A stretch of DNA of 64,000 nucleotides from Vibrio gallaecicus (lineage in GTDB: Bacteria; Pseudomonadota; Gammaproteobacteria; Enterobacterales; Vibrionaceae). The translations under genes and the position numbers were made by a program. Location: assembly GCF_024347495.1 (NCBI RefSeq), contig NZ_AP025490.1:186001-250000 (forward strand). Reading direction: 5' to 3'. The notes under the pieces are model-generated. The model did no database searches and had not been told where the DNA came from. It saw nothing but the letters and a program-made list of their open reading frames with translations. This document shows, one piece after another, positions 18,623-27,134 of this stretch. Numbering within the stretch: the stretch's first letter is position 1; every line of letters begins with the position of its first letter.

Positions 18623-19774
18623 ATGAAGCCTGCGTCTCTAGTTGAATTTGTCCGTGACATATATCAAACCGATGATTTTATTCCGCTGCATGCCCCTACA
18701 TTTAATGGTAGCGAGCAAAAATACGTACAAGAAACCATTGAAAGTACTTTTGTTTCGAGTGTAGGGAAGTTTGTCGATCAGTTTGAACAAAATATTGAAG
18801 CGTACACGGGTACTCAAAAAGCAGTAGCAACCGTTAATGGCACTGCCGCACTTCACGCTGCACTTTACATGGCCGGTGTTCAAAGAGGGGATTTTGTCAT
18901 TACTCAAGCCTTGACATTTGTGGCAACTTGCAATGCTCTTCATCATATGGGTGCTGAGCCGATTTTTGTTGATGTGTCTCCTGTGAGCCTAGGTCTATGT
19001 CCTAAAGCGATGGATGAGTTCTTAACAGAGCACTGCCAAGTTGTAGAGTCAGGATGTATCCATAAGAAAACGCAACGACCTGTGAGGGCTGTTGTGCCTA
19101 TGCATACTTTTGGTCACCCCGTTGAACTTGATGAACTGCTGGCAGTTTGTCAAAAATGGAATATTGCATTAGTTGAAGATGCGGCCGAGAGTTTAGGCTC
19201 ATTTTATAAAGGCAAACATACGGGTACTTTTGGTGATTTTGGTGCTGTGAGCTTTAACGGAAATAAAATTATTACAACTGGCGGTGGTGGTATGGTTTTA
19301 TGTCGAACCCAAGAGTTAGGGGCGAGAACTAAGCATATTACTACGACAGCGAAAGTACCTCATCCGTATGAGTTTTATCATGACGAAGCTGGCTTTAATT
19401 ATCGAATGCCGAATTTAAATGCCGCGCTCGGTTGTGCTCAAATGGAAGTCCTAGATCAATACTTAGCACAAAAGAGAGTGTTGGCGAATCGATACCATTC
19501 ATTCTTTGAAAATAGTGATTTCCAATTTGTGGTTGAACCTGAATATGCCCAATCAAACTACTGGCTTAATGCATTGATTTGCCCATCAGCAGAGGCTCGT
19601 GACGAGCTACTTAAGCAGACGAATGACTCTGGAGTCATGACTCGACCAATTTGGCAGTTAATGCATCGTTTGCCAATGTTTAAAGATGTGCCGCGTGGTG
19701 ATTTGACTCAATCTGAGCATATAGAAGCGCATTTGATTAATTTGCCAAGTAGCCCTGTACTGCTGGAGAAATGA
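18623..19774 (+). CDS. legC: LegC-family PLP aminotransferase (block A gene 2)
   Basis: DegT/DnrJ/EryC1-fold aminotransferase, 383 residues, predicted to aminate C4 of the keto sugar made by gene 1. The LegC-type start IPLHAPTFNGSEQKYV (residues 20-35) and SSVGKFVDQFEQ are clear. PLP ligands are Asp-186 (VEDAAESLGSF) and the Schiff-base Lys-215 in SFNGNKIITTGGGG. Ribosome site AGGAGAGG at 18611-18618. Its stop overlaps the next start by four bases (ATGA), so translation is coupled. Confidence 0.88.
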   Translation: MKPASLVEFVRDIYQTDDFIPLHAPTFNGSEQKYVQETIESTFVSSVGKFVDQFEQNIEAYTGTQKAVATVNGTAALHAALYMAGVQRGDFVITQALTFVATCNALHHMGAEPIFVDVSPVSLGLCPKAMDEFLTEHCQVVESGCIHKKTQRPVRAVVPMHTFGHPVELDELLAVCQKWNIALVEDAAESLGSFYKGKHTGTFGDFGAVSFNGNKIITTGGGGMVLCRTQELGARTKHITTTAKVPHPYEFYHDEAGFNYRMPNLNAALGCAQMEVLDQYLAQKRVLANRYHSFFENSDFQFVVEPEYAQSNYWLNALICPSAEARDELLKQTNDSGVMTRPIWQLMHRLPMFKDVPRGDLTQSEHIEAHLINLPSSPVLLEK

Positions 19775-20772
19775 TGAGTACCCCAATAGTTAGCGACATT
19801 GAGTCTGATATTTACTACCAGAAAGAGTATTCAAATCTCTACCTAACGAGTGGTGATGGTGAGATTTTTGAATACACCTACGCAGAAGGTGATCTCTTTG
19901 TTAAGTTTCGAGCAATTAAACGCTTAATTGAAAATGTTGCTGGTGTGCAAGTTGAAGAAGAACTGTATGACCTTGAAACACCATATGGTTATGGTGGTCC
20001 GGTTTCTAACTCTAGCGATGAAGCATTCTTGCAAAAAGCTTTTGCTAGCTATAAACAGCATTGTAAAAATCAAAATATTGTCTGTGAGTTTATTCGCTTT
20101 CATCCATTTAATGCTATGGCGAGCCGAGGCGAATTATTCGATATGCACTTTGCTGAACGCCAAGTCGTTATTGTTGATTTGCAAAATTCAGATGAAGAAA
20201 GGCGTAAGCTATACTCAAAAACCACGCGTAATATTGTAAAAAGAACGATTAAACGCTTATCTGTCGATATTGACGTGAACACGGCTGATGATTTCATGTC
20301 GGTTTATTATCAAACGATGGAAAAAAATGCGGCGGATGATTTTTTCTTTTTCAAAAAAAATTACTTCACCGATCTTATGAAGCTCGATGGTGTTTCTCTA
20401 ATTGGAACTCGATTAGAAGATGAATTAGCTGCCATCGGTTATTTTATGTGCGGAAAAGAAATTGCACATTATCATTTGTCTGCAAATAACCCCAACCTAT
20501 CTAAAGAGAACGGCAACTACCTACTCCTAGATTCTGCTTTTGACTTAGCTAAGTCTAAGGGTTGTAAGTACATGATGCTTGGTGGAGGGAGAACATCATC
20601 TCCTGATGACAATTTATTCAAATTTAAATCAAAATTTTCGTCAACACATATGCCATTTTATATCTCTGGGTTAGATTTTATGCCAGAGAAGCGTGCTCAC
20701 TTAAACTCTCTGTGGGTTAGCCAAAATAAAGATAAGCCATCACCTAAATTATTTCAGTTATATCGAGCTTAA
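19771..20772 (+). CDS. FemAB/GNAT-like N-acyltransferase (block A gene 3)
   Basis: A 333-residue protein with a FemAB-type GNAT fold. Hallmarks are DLETPYGYGGP (residues 67-77), YSKTTRNIVKR (148-158) and the C-terminal MLGGGRTSSPDDNLFKFKSKFS, typical of the family. In Leg-type pathways an N-acyltransferase (LegH) acylates the new 4-amino group right after the aminotransferase. The position between gene 2 and NeuB makes this the best candidate for that role, although LegH itself is a small hexapeptide or GNAT enzyme. An unusual substitution, or an additional acyl donor such as an aminoacyl group, cannot be excluded. SD not strong; four-base overlap with gene 2. Confidence 0.7.
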   Translation: MMSTPIVSDIESDIYYQKEYSNLYLTSGDGEIFEYTYAEGDLFVKFRAIKRLIENVAGVQVEEELYDLETPYGYGGPVSNSSDEAFLQKAFASYKQHCKNQNIVCEFIRFHPFNAMASRGELFDMHFAERQVVIVDLQNSDEERRKLYSKTTRNIVKRTIKRLSVDIDVNTADDFMSVYYQTMEKNAADDFFFFKKNYFTDLMKLDGVSLIGTRLEDELAAIGYFMCGKEIAHYHLSANNPNLSKENGNYLLLDSAFDLAKSKGCKYMMLGGGRTSSPDDNLFKFKSKFSSTHMPFYISGLDFMPEKRAHLNSLWVSQNKDKPSPKLFQLYRA

Positions 20773-20781
20773 GGGGAATTT

Positions 20782-21783
20782 ATGAGCAACCATACTTTTA
20801 TTATTGCTGAGGCTGGAGTTAACCATAATGGTGATATTTCTTTAGCTAAAGAATTGATTGATGCAGCAGCAGAGTCTGGTGTTGATGCGGTAAAATTCCA
20901 GACTTGGAAGACAGAGTTATTAGTAACTGAAGATGCTCAGATGGCTGAGTACCAGATTGATAATACAAAGAAAGTAGAGTCTCAGTTCCAAATGTTGAAA
21001 AGATTGGAATTGAGCTATGACGACTTTTCTGAATTGAAAGAATATTGTGAGTTAAAAGATATTCTGTTCATGTCGACTCCTGATGAAGAGCAGAGTGCTA
21101 CGTTTTTGGATGACCTTCAAGATATCTTTAAGATCGGCTCTGGTGAGTTGACCAATACCCCTTTCCTTAGACACATTGCAAGTTTCGGGAAGCCAGTGAT
21201 TTTATCTACTGGTATGGGATATTTATCTGAAGTTGAACATGCGGTATTCACTTTGCAGGAATCGGGGCTTTCTACTGATGCCATAACGGTTTTACACGCG
21301 ACCACTGATTACCCTACAGCTCCAGAAGATGTAAACCTTAATGCAATGCTTACTATTGGTCGCTCATTTCCGGGTGTTATGGTGGGTTACTCGGATCATA
21401 CATTAGGTATTGAAATCCCTGTGGCTGCAGTTGCAATGGGAGCGAAAGTGATAGAAAAACACTTTACGTTAGATAACACAATGGAAGGTCCTGATCATAA
21501 AGCTAGTTTAGAACCTGATGAATTGAACGCGATGGTTAAAGCGATTCGTAATATTGAAGTCGCTTTAGGCTCTGGTTGGAAAGTTCCAACACCAACAGAG
21601 CAGCAGAATAGAAACATTGTTCGTAAGAGTCTCGTAGCGGCTGGTGATATTGCTTGTGGAACTATTATCACGAGCGAGCATTTGGTAATTAAACGACCTG
21701 GTGATGGTATTTCGCCAACTCGCTGGGATGAAGTAGTTGGCTCTGTTGCTAAAAAAGACTACAAAGATGGAGAGTTAATCTAG
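20782..21783 (+). CDS. neuB: NeuB/LegI-type nonulosonic acid synthase (block A gene 4)
   Basis: Condenses phosphoenolpyruvate with a six-carbon N-acyl sugar to the nine-carbon nonulosonate. 333 residues: NeuB TIM-barrel (FIIAEAGVNHNGD, residues 5-17; KFQTWKTELL; KIGSGELTN; the HATTDYPTAPEDVNLNAM loop) and a C-terminal SAF domain (about 275-333, RKSLVAAGDIACG through GDGISPTRWDEV). The PTAPEDVNLNAM form resembles LegI (legionaminate synthase) more than sialate NeuB, which has CTSxYPTP. Its ribosome site is AAGGGG. One-base overlap with gene 5. Confidence 0.86.
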   Translation: MSNHTFIIAEAGVNHNGDISLAKELIDAAAESGVDAVKFQTWKTELLVTEDAQMAEYQIDNTKKVESQFQMLKRLELSYDDFSELKEYCELKDILFMSTPDEEQSATFLDDLQDIFKIGSGELTNTPFLRHIASFGKPVILSTGMGYLSEVEHAVFTLQESGLSTDAITVLHATTDYPTAPEDVNLNAMLTIGRSFPGVMVGYSDHTLGIEIPVAAVAMGAKVIEKHFTLDNTMEGPDHKASLEPDELNAMVKAIRNIEVALGSGWKVPTPTEQQNRNIVRKSLVAAGDIACGTIITSEHLVIKRPGDGISPTRWDEVVGSVAKKDYKDGELI

Positions 21784-22946
21784 TGCGTAAAGTTTGTGTT
21801 GTAACAGCAACAAGAGCTGAATATGGTCTGCTTAAATGTCTGATGGATGACATAAGAGTGGATGATGAACTACAGCTACAGGTTATCTCTACTGGAACAC
21901 ACTTATCTCCAGAGTTTGGTTTAACTAATCAACAAATCGAAGCCGATGGCTTCGCTGTCAGCAAGAAAATTGAAATCCTTCTGTCATCAGATACACCGAT
22001 TGGTGTAAGCAAAAGTATGGGGCTTGCTCAAATTAGCTTTGCTGAGGCTTTCGATGAGCTAAAGCCTGACATAGTACTTGTTTTAGGCGATCGATACGAA
22101 TTAATCCCTATCGTGACGGCTGCAAATATTGCCCGAATCCCTGTTGCTCACCTTAGCGGTGGGGAGCTGACAGAGGGAGCTATTGATGAATTGATTCGTC
22201 ATGCTCTGACAAAACTATCTCACCTTCATTTTACCGCTATGGATGAGTATTCCCGAAGAGTTATTCAAATGGGAGAGCAACCAGGTAGAGTATTTAATGT
22301 TGGTGAAGTTGGGTTAGATAATTTACAAAGAATGACTTTACTCTCTCGTGAAGATTTTGAAGTAGCGATTGATTGTAAGCTTAAAACTAATAACTTGCTT
22401 ATTACTTACCATCCAGAAACCACTCAAGAGATATCTGAAATTGAGAGCGATTTTATTCAGATTCTTCAAGCATTAGATGAAACTGAAGATACATTGCTTA
22501 TTTTCACGAAAGCAAACGCTGATGTTGGTGGGCGTCTGATTAATAGAATGATTGATGATTACGTCGCTGAAAACAGTCATAAGGCAATTGCGTTTACATC
22601 CTTAGGTCAGCTTAGATATTTGTCCGCTCTACAGTATGTAGATGTCGTTGTTGGTAATTCTTCTAGCGGTATTGTCGAAGCTCCTTCTTTTAAAGTCGCT
22701 ACTATTAATATTGGCGACCGACAAAAAGGTCGTGTTAGAGCGTCGAGCACGCTGGATGTTGATGTTTGTAAGAAAGGCATTCAGAAGGCGCTACTGTCTG
22801 TCTATACTGATGAATTTCAATCAAAGCTAAAAGACACTACAAACCCATATGGGCAAGGTGATAGTTCTCAAAAAGTTGTACAAGTTTTGAAGAATGTCGA
22901 GTTGAAGAGCCTAAAATCAAAATTATTTTATGATGTCGAATACTAA
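21783..22946 (+). CDS. neuC: Hydrolysing NDP-HexNAc 2-epimerase, NeuC/LegG type (block A gene 5)
   Basis: Releases the free 2-epimer sugar from the NDP-sugar for NeuB. GTG start at 21783 overlapping the neuB stop TAG by one base. 387 residues with VLVLGDRYELIPIVTAANIARIPV and GGELTEGAIDELIRHALTKLSHL, and the hydrolysing-class C-terminal GNSSSGIVEAPSFKVATINIGDRQKGR. In contrast, wecB at 47975 is the non-hydrolysing type. The next gene starts 17 bases before this one ends. Confidence 0.87.
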   Translation: MRKVCVVTATRAEYGLLKCLMDDIRVDDELQLQVISTGTHLSPEFGLTNQQIEADGFAVSKKIEILLSSDTPIGVSKSMGLAQISFAEAFDELKPDIVLVLGDRYELIPIVTAANIARIPVAHLSGGELTEGAIDELIRHALTKLSHLHFTAMDEYSRRVIQMGEQPGRVFNVGEVGLDNLQRMTLLSREDFEVAIDCKLKTNNLLITYHPETTQEISEIESDFIQILQALDETEDTLLIFTKANADVGGRLINRMIDDYVAENSHKAIAFTSLGQLRYLSALQYVDVVVGNSSSGIVEAPSFKVATINIGDRQKGRVRASSTLDVDVCKKGIQKALLSVYTDEFQSKLKDTTNPYGQGDSSQKVVQVLKNVELKSLKSKLFYDVEY

Positions 22947-23910
22947 CTATGTATCTATGGGGGGAGAGCAAGAACTCTCTTCTCATGACTTGTTTTATGG
23001 GGTAACAAATAGTGGGCGCTCTTCATTGCGCTGGATTCTTGAATCTATGGATTTAAGAGGAAAGCGGGTGCTCGTGCCTGACTTTTTATGTCAGATCGTT
23101 CTTGATGTACTCAATGAATATGACATAGAACCGATATTCTACAATGTAGGCTCTGATTTCTCTTACGAAATAAATAACTCGGAAGCCCTTTGCGATGCTC
23201 TGTATGTTATTCGTTACTTTGGTGAAGATCCTGAGATTCTGAAAGCACCTTTAACGATGCCGACTATTATTGATGATGTTTTTGGCACTGAAGCGCCAAC
23301 GTTAAGTGGAACTCAACCGTGGTGCTATTTTAACAGTTTAAGAAAAATTTCAGCGGTAGCGGATTATAGCCAAGTGGTATCTACTTTACCTTTAAGTGAT
23401 GTTGATAAGGTTGAATTAACCAACTTCACTGAAGCTAAGTATGCTGCAAAAAATGCTAAATATAATTACATCAATAATGCTTTGGGTGAAGAAGGTGACT
23501 ATTTAGACCTATTTGCAGACGGTGAATCTGTACTAAATGGTGCTGAATTAATTTATCAGCCAAGTGACATTGGCTTATATCACGCCTCAAACTTCTATCG
23601 AACAATTGAAGCTGAAACCCAAGTTCGTCGTCATAATTTGTCATTAGCAAAACAATTATTGAAGCCATCTCAATATGTTGATATCTCACCTAAATTTCCA
23701 AGCTTTCTACCTTTGATTTTGGGAAATAGAGACAAAGTTAGGCGAGCCTTAATGAGTGAAGGTATTTTCCTTGCGGTGCATTGGCCTGAGACTGATCAAG
23801 TTCAAAATCTATTGTCTCGAAACATACTTTCAATTCCTCTCGACTCCCGATATCACCAACGTGACATCGAGCGTGTCTGCCACCTAATACAGGAGTTAGT
23901 CGATGAATAA
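22930..23910 (+). CDS. DegT-like PLP-fold protein of unknown role (block A gene 6)
   Basis: A 326-residue protein with the general layout of a DegT/DnrJ aminotransferase but diverged. TNSGRSSLRWILES (26-39) and VLVPDFLCQIVLDVL (47-61) match the N-terminal helix and strand. IIDDVFG (113-119) occupies the Asp position and FNSLRKISAVADY (134-146) the position of the PLP lysine (Lys-139). It is not in the canonical Leg or Neu pathways. The block B copy is about half identical, the most divergent of the pair, yet keeps all those segments and the AVHWPE and PLDSxY blocks. Could be a second aminotransferase or a non-catalytic relative. I cannot assign a reaction. Confidence 0.6.
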   Translation: MMSNTNYVSMGGEQELSSHDLFYGVTNSGRSSLRWILESMDLRGKRVLVPDFLCQIVLDVLNEYDIEPIFYNVGSDFSYEINNSEALCDALYVIRYFGEDPEILKAPLTMPTIIDDVFGTEAPTLSGTQPWCYFNSLRKISAVADYSQVVSTLPLSDVDKVELTNFTEAKYAAKNAKYNYINNALGEEGDYLDLFADGESVLNGAELIYQPSDIGLYHASNFYRTIEAETQVRRHNLSLAKQLLKPSQYVDISPKFPSFLPLILGNRDKVRRALMSEGIFLAVHWPETDQVQNLLSRNILSIPLDSRYHQRDIERVCHLIQELVDE

Positions 23911-24394
23911 CCAATTTGTTTTAGAGTTGGCAAGTGAACCTGATTTTGATGCTTATTTAAGTCTTAAATCAGAGCCTGCAAATATCTACTGGTCTGGTTT
24001 TGAAGAGGCTCCTAATGCAAGTAAGCTTTTTAGCCATTTTCAAACGGCAATTAACAGTACGACAAGAGATATTTATTTACTCAAAACCACTGACTTGGTT
24101 GTAGGTTACCTATATGTCGATCATTTACCGAAAGATAAAACGGTTGAACTGGCATACGGTGTGTCTGAATATCAGTCGGGTAAAGGTTTAGCTAAAGTTA
24201 TGATTTCACTTGGCTTAGAGAGAGTTGCTGCTGAGTTTTCTACGCAAGTCGCTTGGATTGCGGAATCTAATATTCCTTCAATTAAGACAATTCAAGCACT
24301 TGGCTTTGAAAGTACCTCTGATATTGAATATAGAGCTCTCGCGCAATTCACCGATAAAGTGAAGTTTGTAAAATTTTCCCGAAATAACAAATAG
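23903..24394 (+). CDS. GNAT acyltransferase (block A gene 7)
   Basis: A 163-residue GNAT enzyme. The acetyl-CoA-binding motif is seen as SGKGLAKVMI (Q/R-x-x-G-x-G/A class) after ELAYGVSEYQ, and NIPSIKTIQALGFE is the C-terminal arm. Likely to acylate an amino group of the sugar, perhaps the one introduced by gene 2 or gene 6. The block has a second acyltransferase (gene 3), suggesting two different N-acyl positions or acyl groups. Eight-base overlap with gene 6. Confidence 0.75.
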   Translation: MNNQFVLELASEPDFDAYLSLKSEPANIYWSGFEEAPNASKLFSHFQTAINSTTRDIYLLKTTDLVVGYLYVDHLPKDKTVELAYGVSEYQSGKGLAKVMISLGLERVAAEFSTQVAWIAESNIPSIKTIQALGFESTSDIEYRALAQFTDKVKFVKFSRNNK

Positions 24395-24415
24395 CAAATA
24401 ATAAAGGGTCAGTCT

Positions 24416-25462
24416 ATGAGCCATAACTGGAAAAAAATCCTAGTATCACCAAGTGAAACTGTTCGTAGTGCCTTGAAGATTATCGATCAGCAGGCGCTTA
24501 AACTCGCGATAGTAGTTGGTGAAGATGATCAGCTGCTTGGTACTGTAAGTGATGGTGATATTCGTAGAGCTATCTTGAGCGATGCATCTCTAGAAGATGA
24601 TATCTCAACTGTAATGTATCGTCAGCCAACCACTGCTGATGTTGGTATGACGCGAGAAAGCCTTTTAGGACTAATGGAAAAAAAGGAGTTGCATGCAATT
24701 CCAATTTTGAACAATGGTCAAGTGGTTGGGTTAGAAACATTACATGGGTTACTGCAGAAAACACAATACGACAATCCAGTATTCCTCATGGCTGGCGGCT
24801 TTGGAACGCGATTAAAGCCGTTAACAGATAAATGCCCTAAACCTTTACTTAAAGTGGGTGAAAGACCGATCCTTGAAACCGTTATATTGAGTTTTATCCG
24901 CTCAGGTTTTACTAATTTCTATATTTCTACTCACTATCTACCCGAAATGATTCATGCGGCTATTGGTGATGGCTCTAAGTGGGGAGTTAATGTTCAATAT
25001 ATTCATGAAGATACCCCATTAGGTACTGGAGGTGCATTAGGCTTGTTACCTGATGATCTGCCTGATCTACCGGTTATTGTTATGAACGGCGACGTCTTGA
25101 CTAAAATCAACTTTGAAGAACTGCTTTCGTTTCATACTAAGCAAAACTCAAAAGCGACGATGTGTGTTAGAGAGTTTGATTACCAAGTTCCTTTTGGTGT
25201 GGTTGAGGCTGAAGATAATAAAATCACAGGGCTTGTTGAGAAACCAACCTATCGTTTCCATGTGAACGCGGGTATTTATGTTATTGATAAGGAAATCGTT
25301 GCTGATGTTGCTAAGAATGAATGTCTGGATATGCCAGCTCTTTTTGAGTCTTTAATTGGTAATAATGCGCATGTATTTCCGTTCCATGAATATTGGCTAG
25401 ATATTGGAAGAATGGATGATTTTAAACGTGCTCAGGTTGATATTCTTACATTGGGTTTATAA
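24416..25462 (+). CDS. CBS-domain sugar nucleotidyltransferase, PtmE-like (block A gene 8)
   Basis: A 348-residue fusion: two N-terminal CBS motifs (about residues 8-115, e.g. LLGTVSDGDIRRAIL) and an NTP-transferase domain from about residue 122 with MAGGFGTRLKPLTDKCPKPLL, the PTGTGGALGLL loop and VMNGDVLTKINF. This layout is that of PtmE, the glucosamine-1-phosphate guanylyltransferase that supplies GDP-GlcNAc for legionaminate in Campylobacter. Presence in the cluster suggests a dedicated NDP-sugar entry point. Donor nucleotide is inferred, not read. Good ribosome site AAAGGGTC. Confidence 0.83.
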   Translation: MSHNWKKILVSPSETVRSALKIIDQQALKLAIVVGEDDQLLGTVSDGDIRRAILSDASLEDDISTVMYRQPTTADVGMTRESLLGLMEKKELHAIPILNNGQVVGLETLHGLLQKTQYDNPVFLMAGGFGTRLKPLTDKCPKPLLKVGERPILETVILSFIRSGFTNFYISTHYLPEMIHAAIGDGSKWGVNVQYIHEDTPLGTGGALGLLPDDLPDLPVIVMNGDVLTKINFEELLSFHTKQNSKATMCVREFDYQVPFGVVEAEDNKITGLVEKPTYRFHVNAGIYVIDKEIVADVAKNECLDMPALFESLIGNNAHVFPFHEYWLDIGRMDDFKRAQVDILTLGL

Positions 25463-25464
25463 GC

Positions 25465-26166
25465 ATGAAAATTTTAGCGATAGTTCCAGCTAGAGGTGGT
25501 AGTAAGAGGCTACCTCGTAAAAATATTAAAGTTTTAAATGGAAAACCGCTCATTCAGTGGTCGATTGAGTCTGCGCTAGGTAATAAAGACATCAGTAAAG
25601 TGATGGTAAGTACTGATTGCCAGGAAATTGCTGATATAGCATTACAAGCTGGTGCAGAAGTGCCTTTTATACGACCAGATAGCTTAGCAACAGATACAAG
25701 TTCTAGCTCTGATGTTGTTCGGCATGCTCTTGATTACTATAAAGAAAAAGGGGAGGTTTTTGATTTTGTTTTATTGTTACAACCAACTTCTCCCATTCGT
25801 AACGCCATACATAATGAGCAAGCGATAAATCTTCTGAAAGATAAAAAAGCGGATGCAGTAGTATCGGTTTGTGAATGTGATCACTCCCCTTTATGGAGTA
25901 ACACCTTGCCTTCGGATTTGGCAATGGATCATTTCATTAAAGACGAAATAAAGAACACAAGAAGCCAAGATTTACAGCCATATTATCGTTTGAATGGGGC
26001 TATTTATCTTGCGAAAGTGAGTCGTTTTTATGAAGAGGATTCTCTATTTTTATCTTCAAACATTTACGCTTATTTAATGGATAATGAAAGTTCTGTAGAT
26101 ATCGACCACGAGTTAGATTTCTTATTAGCAGAAACAGTTTTGAAGTATAAGGAAAAACATGCATAA
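25465..26166 (+). CDS. CMP-nonulosonate synthetase (LegF/NeuA type, block A gene 9)
   Basis: Activates the nonulosonate with CTP to give the CMP-sugar donor. 233 residues; N-terminal IVPARGGSKRLPRKNIKVLNGKPLI is the cytidylyltransferase signature, with LLLQPTSPIRN (91-101) and a conserved C-terminal SSVDIDHELDFLLAE. Of the short bacterial LegF/NeuA class, without the extra phosphatase domain. Two-base gap after gene 8. Eight-base overlap with gene 10. Confidence 0.88.
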   Translation: MKILAIVPARGGSKRLPRKNIKVLNGKPLIQWSIESALGNKDISKVMVSTDCQEIADIALQAGAEVPFIRPDSLATDTSSSSDVVRHALDYYKEKGEVFDFVLLLQPTSPIRNAIHNEQAINLLKDKKADAVVSVCECDHSPLWSNTLPSDLAMDHFIKDEIKNTRSQDLQPYYRLNGAIYLAKVSRFYEEDSLFLSSNIYAYLMDNESSVDIDHELDFLLAETVLKYKEKHA

Positions 26167-27121
26167 CATTTTAATTATTGGTGCGGGGCAACTAGGTAGT
26201 CGACATTTACAAGGTGCACTTCTTAGTCCAAATGAACTGAAAATTACAGTTATTGATCCGTCTTCAGAGTCATTGAATATTGCAAAGGAAAGAGCTGGGC
26301 AAGTCGAGTACGGCAATAAGAATTCTACAGTCAGCTATAGCAATGAATTACCTCTGAATGAAAACGTAGACGTGTGCATTATCGCTACAGCTGCTCAAGT
26401 GCGCGCTGCTGTGACAAAACAATTGCTTGATAAAAATCAAGTGGAGCATATTGTCTTTGAAAAGGTTCTATTTCAAAAAATTGCTGATTATTCTGAGATA
26501 TCAGCTTTGCTTGCTGAGACCTCAACGACGGGGTGGGTAAATTGCCCTAGACGTTTATTCCCAACGTATACAGCTTTGAAACAGCAATTAGATACATCTA
26601 AGCCAATCAATATGGTCGTTGACGGTCATGCTTGGGGAATGGCTTGTAACAGTGTTCATTTCCTTGATGTCTTTGCTTTTCTAGCGGAAAACTCAACGTT
26701 AGAGCTTGTTGAATCAAAGTTAGATTCTGAACTTATTGAGAGTAAGCGTGTTGGCTTTTATGAAACGACGGGTCAATTGTCATTTACAGCGGGTAATCAC
26801 ACATTAACGATACAAAGTGGTCAAGAAGAGACACCTCAGTTGTCAGTATCTTTGGTTAACGGAGAAACTCGCTTTGTAGTTAATGAAGTTGAAGGTGTTT
26901 GGACTAAATCTCAGGGTGAAGATACAGAGCAATTTACCCATAAGCCATTATTCCAGAGTCAGTTAACAGGTGGCACAGTTGATCAGCTACTTAGCTCTAA
27001 TACATGTGGGCTAACACCTTTTGAACAGTCATGTAATTTGCATGTGCCTTTCATTAACGCATTACTTGTTCACATGTCAGCAGTTCTTGAGAAAGAATTA
27101 GATGCATGCCCTATTACCTAA
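26159..27121 (+). CDS. Gfo/Idh/MocA-fold oxidoreductase, variant (block A gene 10)
   Basis: A 320-residue NAD(P)-dependent oxidoreductase. Rossmann GAGQLGSRHL at the N-terminus, and the usual EKP motif reads EKV (FEKVLFQ) in both blocks, an oddity. A likely catalytic HxxD appears in SVHFLDVFAFL. The product is unknown; in nonulosonate clusters such enzymes could set the 6-deoxy or C8/C7 stereochemistry or a 5-/7-substituent. Not a step of the textbook sialic acid route. Confidence 0.66.
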   Translation: MHNILIIGAGQLGSRHLQGALLSPNELKITVIDPSSESLNIAKERAGQVEYGNKNSTVSYSNELPLNENVDVCIIATAAQVRAAVTKQLLDKNQVEHIVFEKVLFQKIADYSEISALLAETSTTGWVNCPRRLFPTYTALKQQLDTSKPINMVVDGHAWGMACNSVHFLDVFAFLAENSTLELVESKLDSELIESKRVGFYETTGQLSFTAGNHTLTIQSGQEETPQLSVSLVNGETRFVVNEVEGVWTKSQGEDTEQFTHKPLFQSQLTGGTVDQLLSSNTCGLTPFEQSCNLHVPFINALLVHMSAVLEKELDACPIT

Positions 27122-27134
27122 CTGAGGATAAAAA

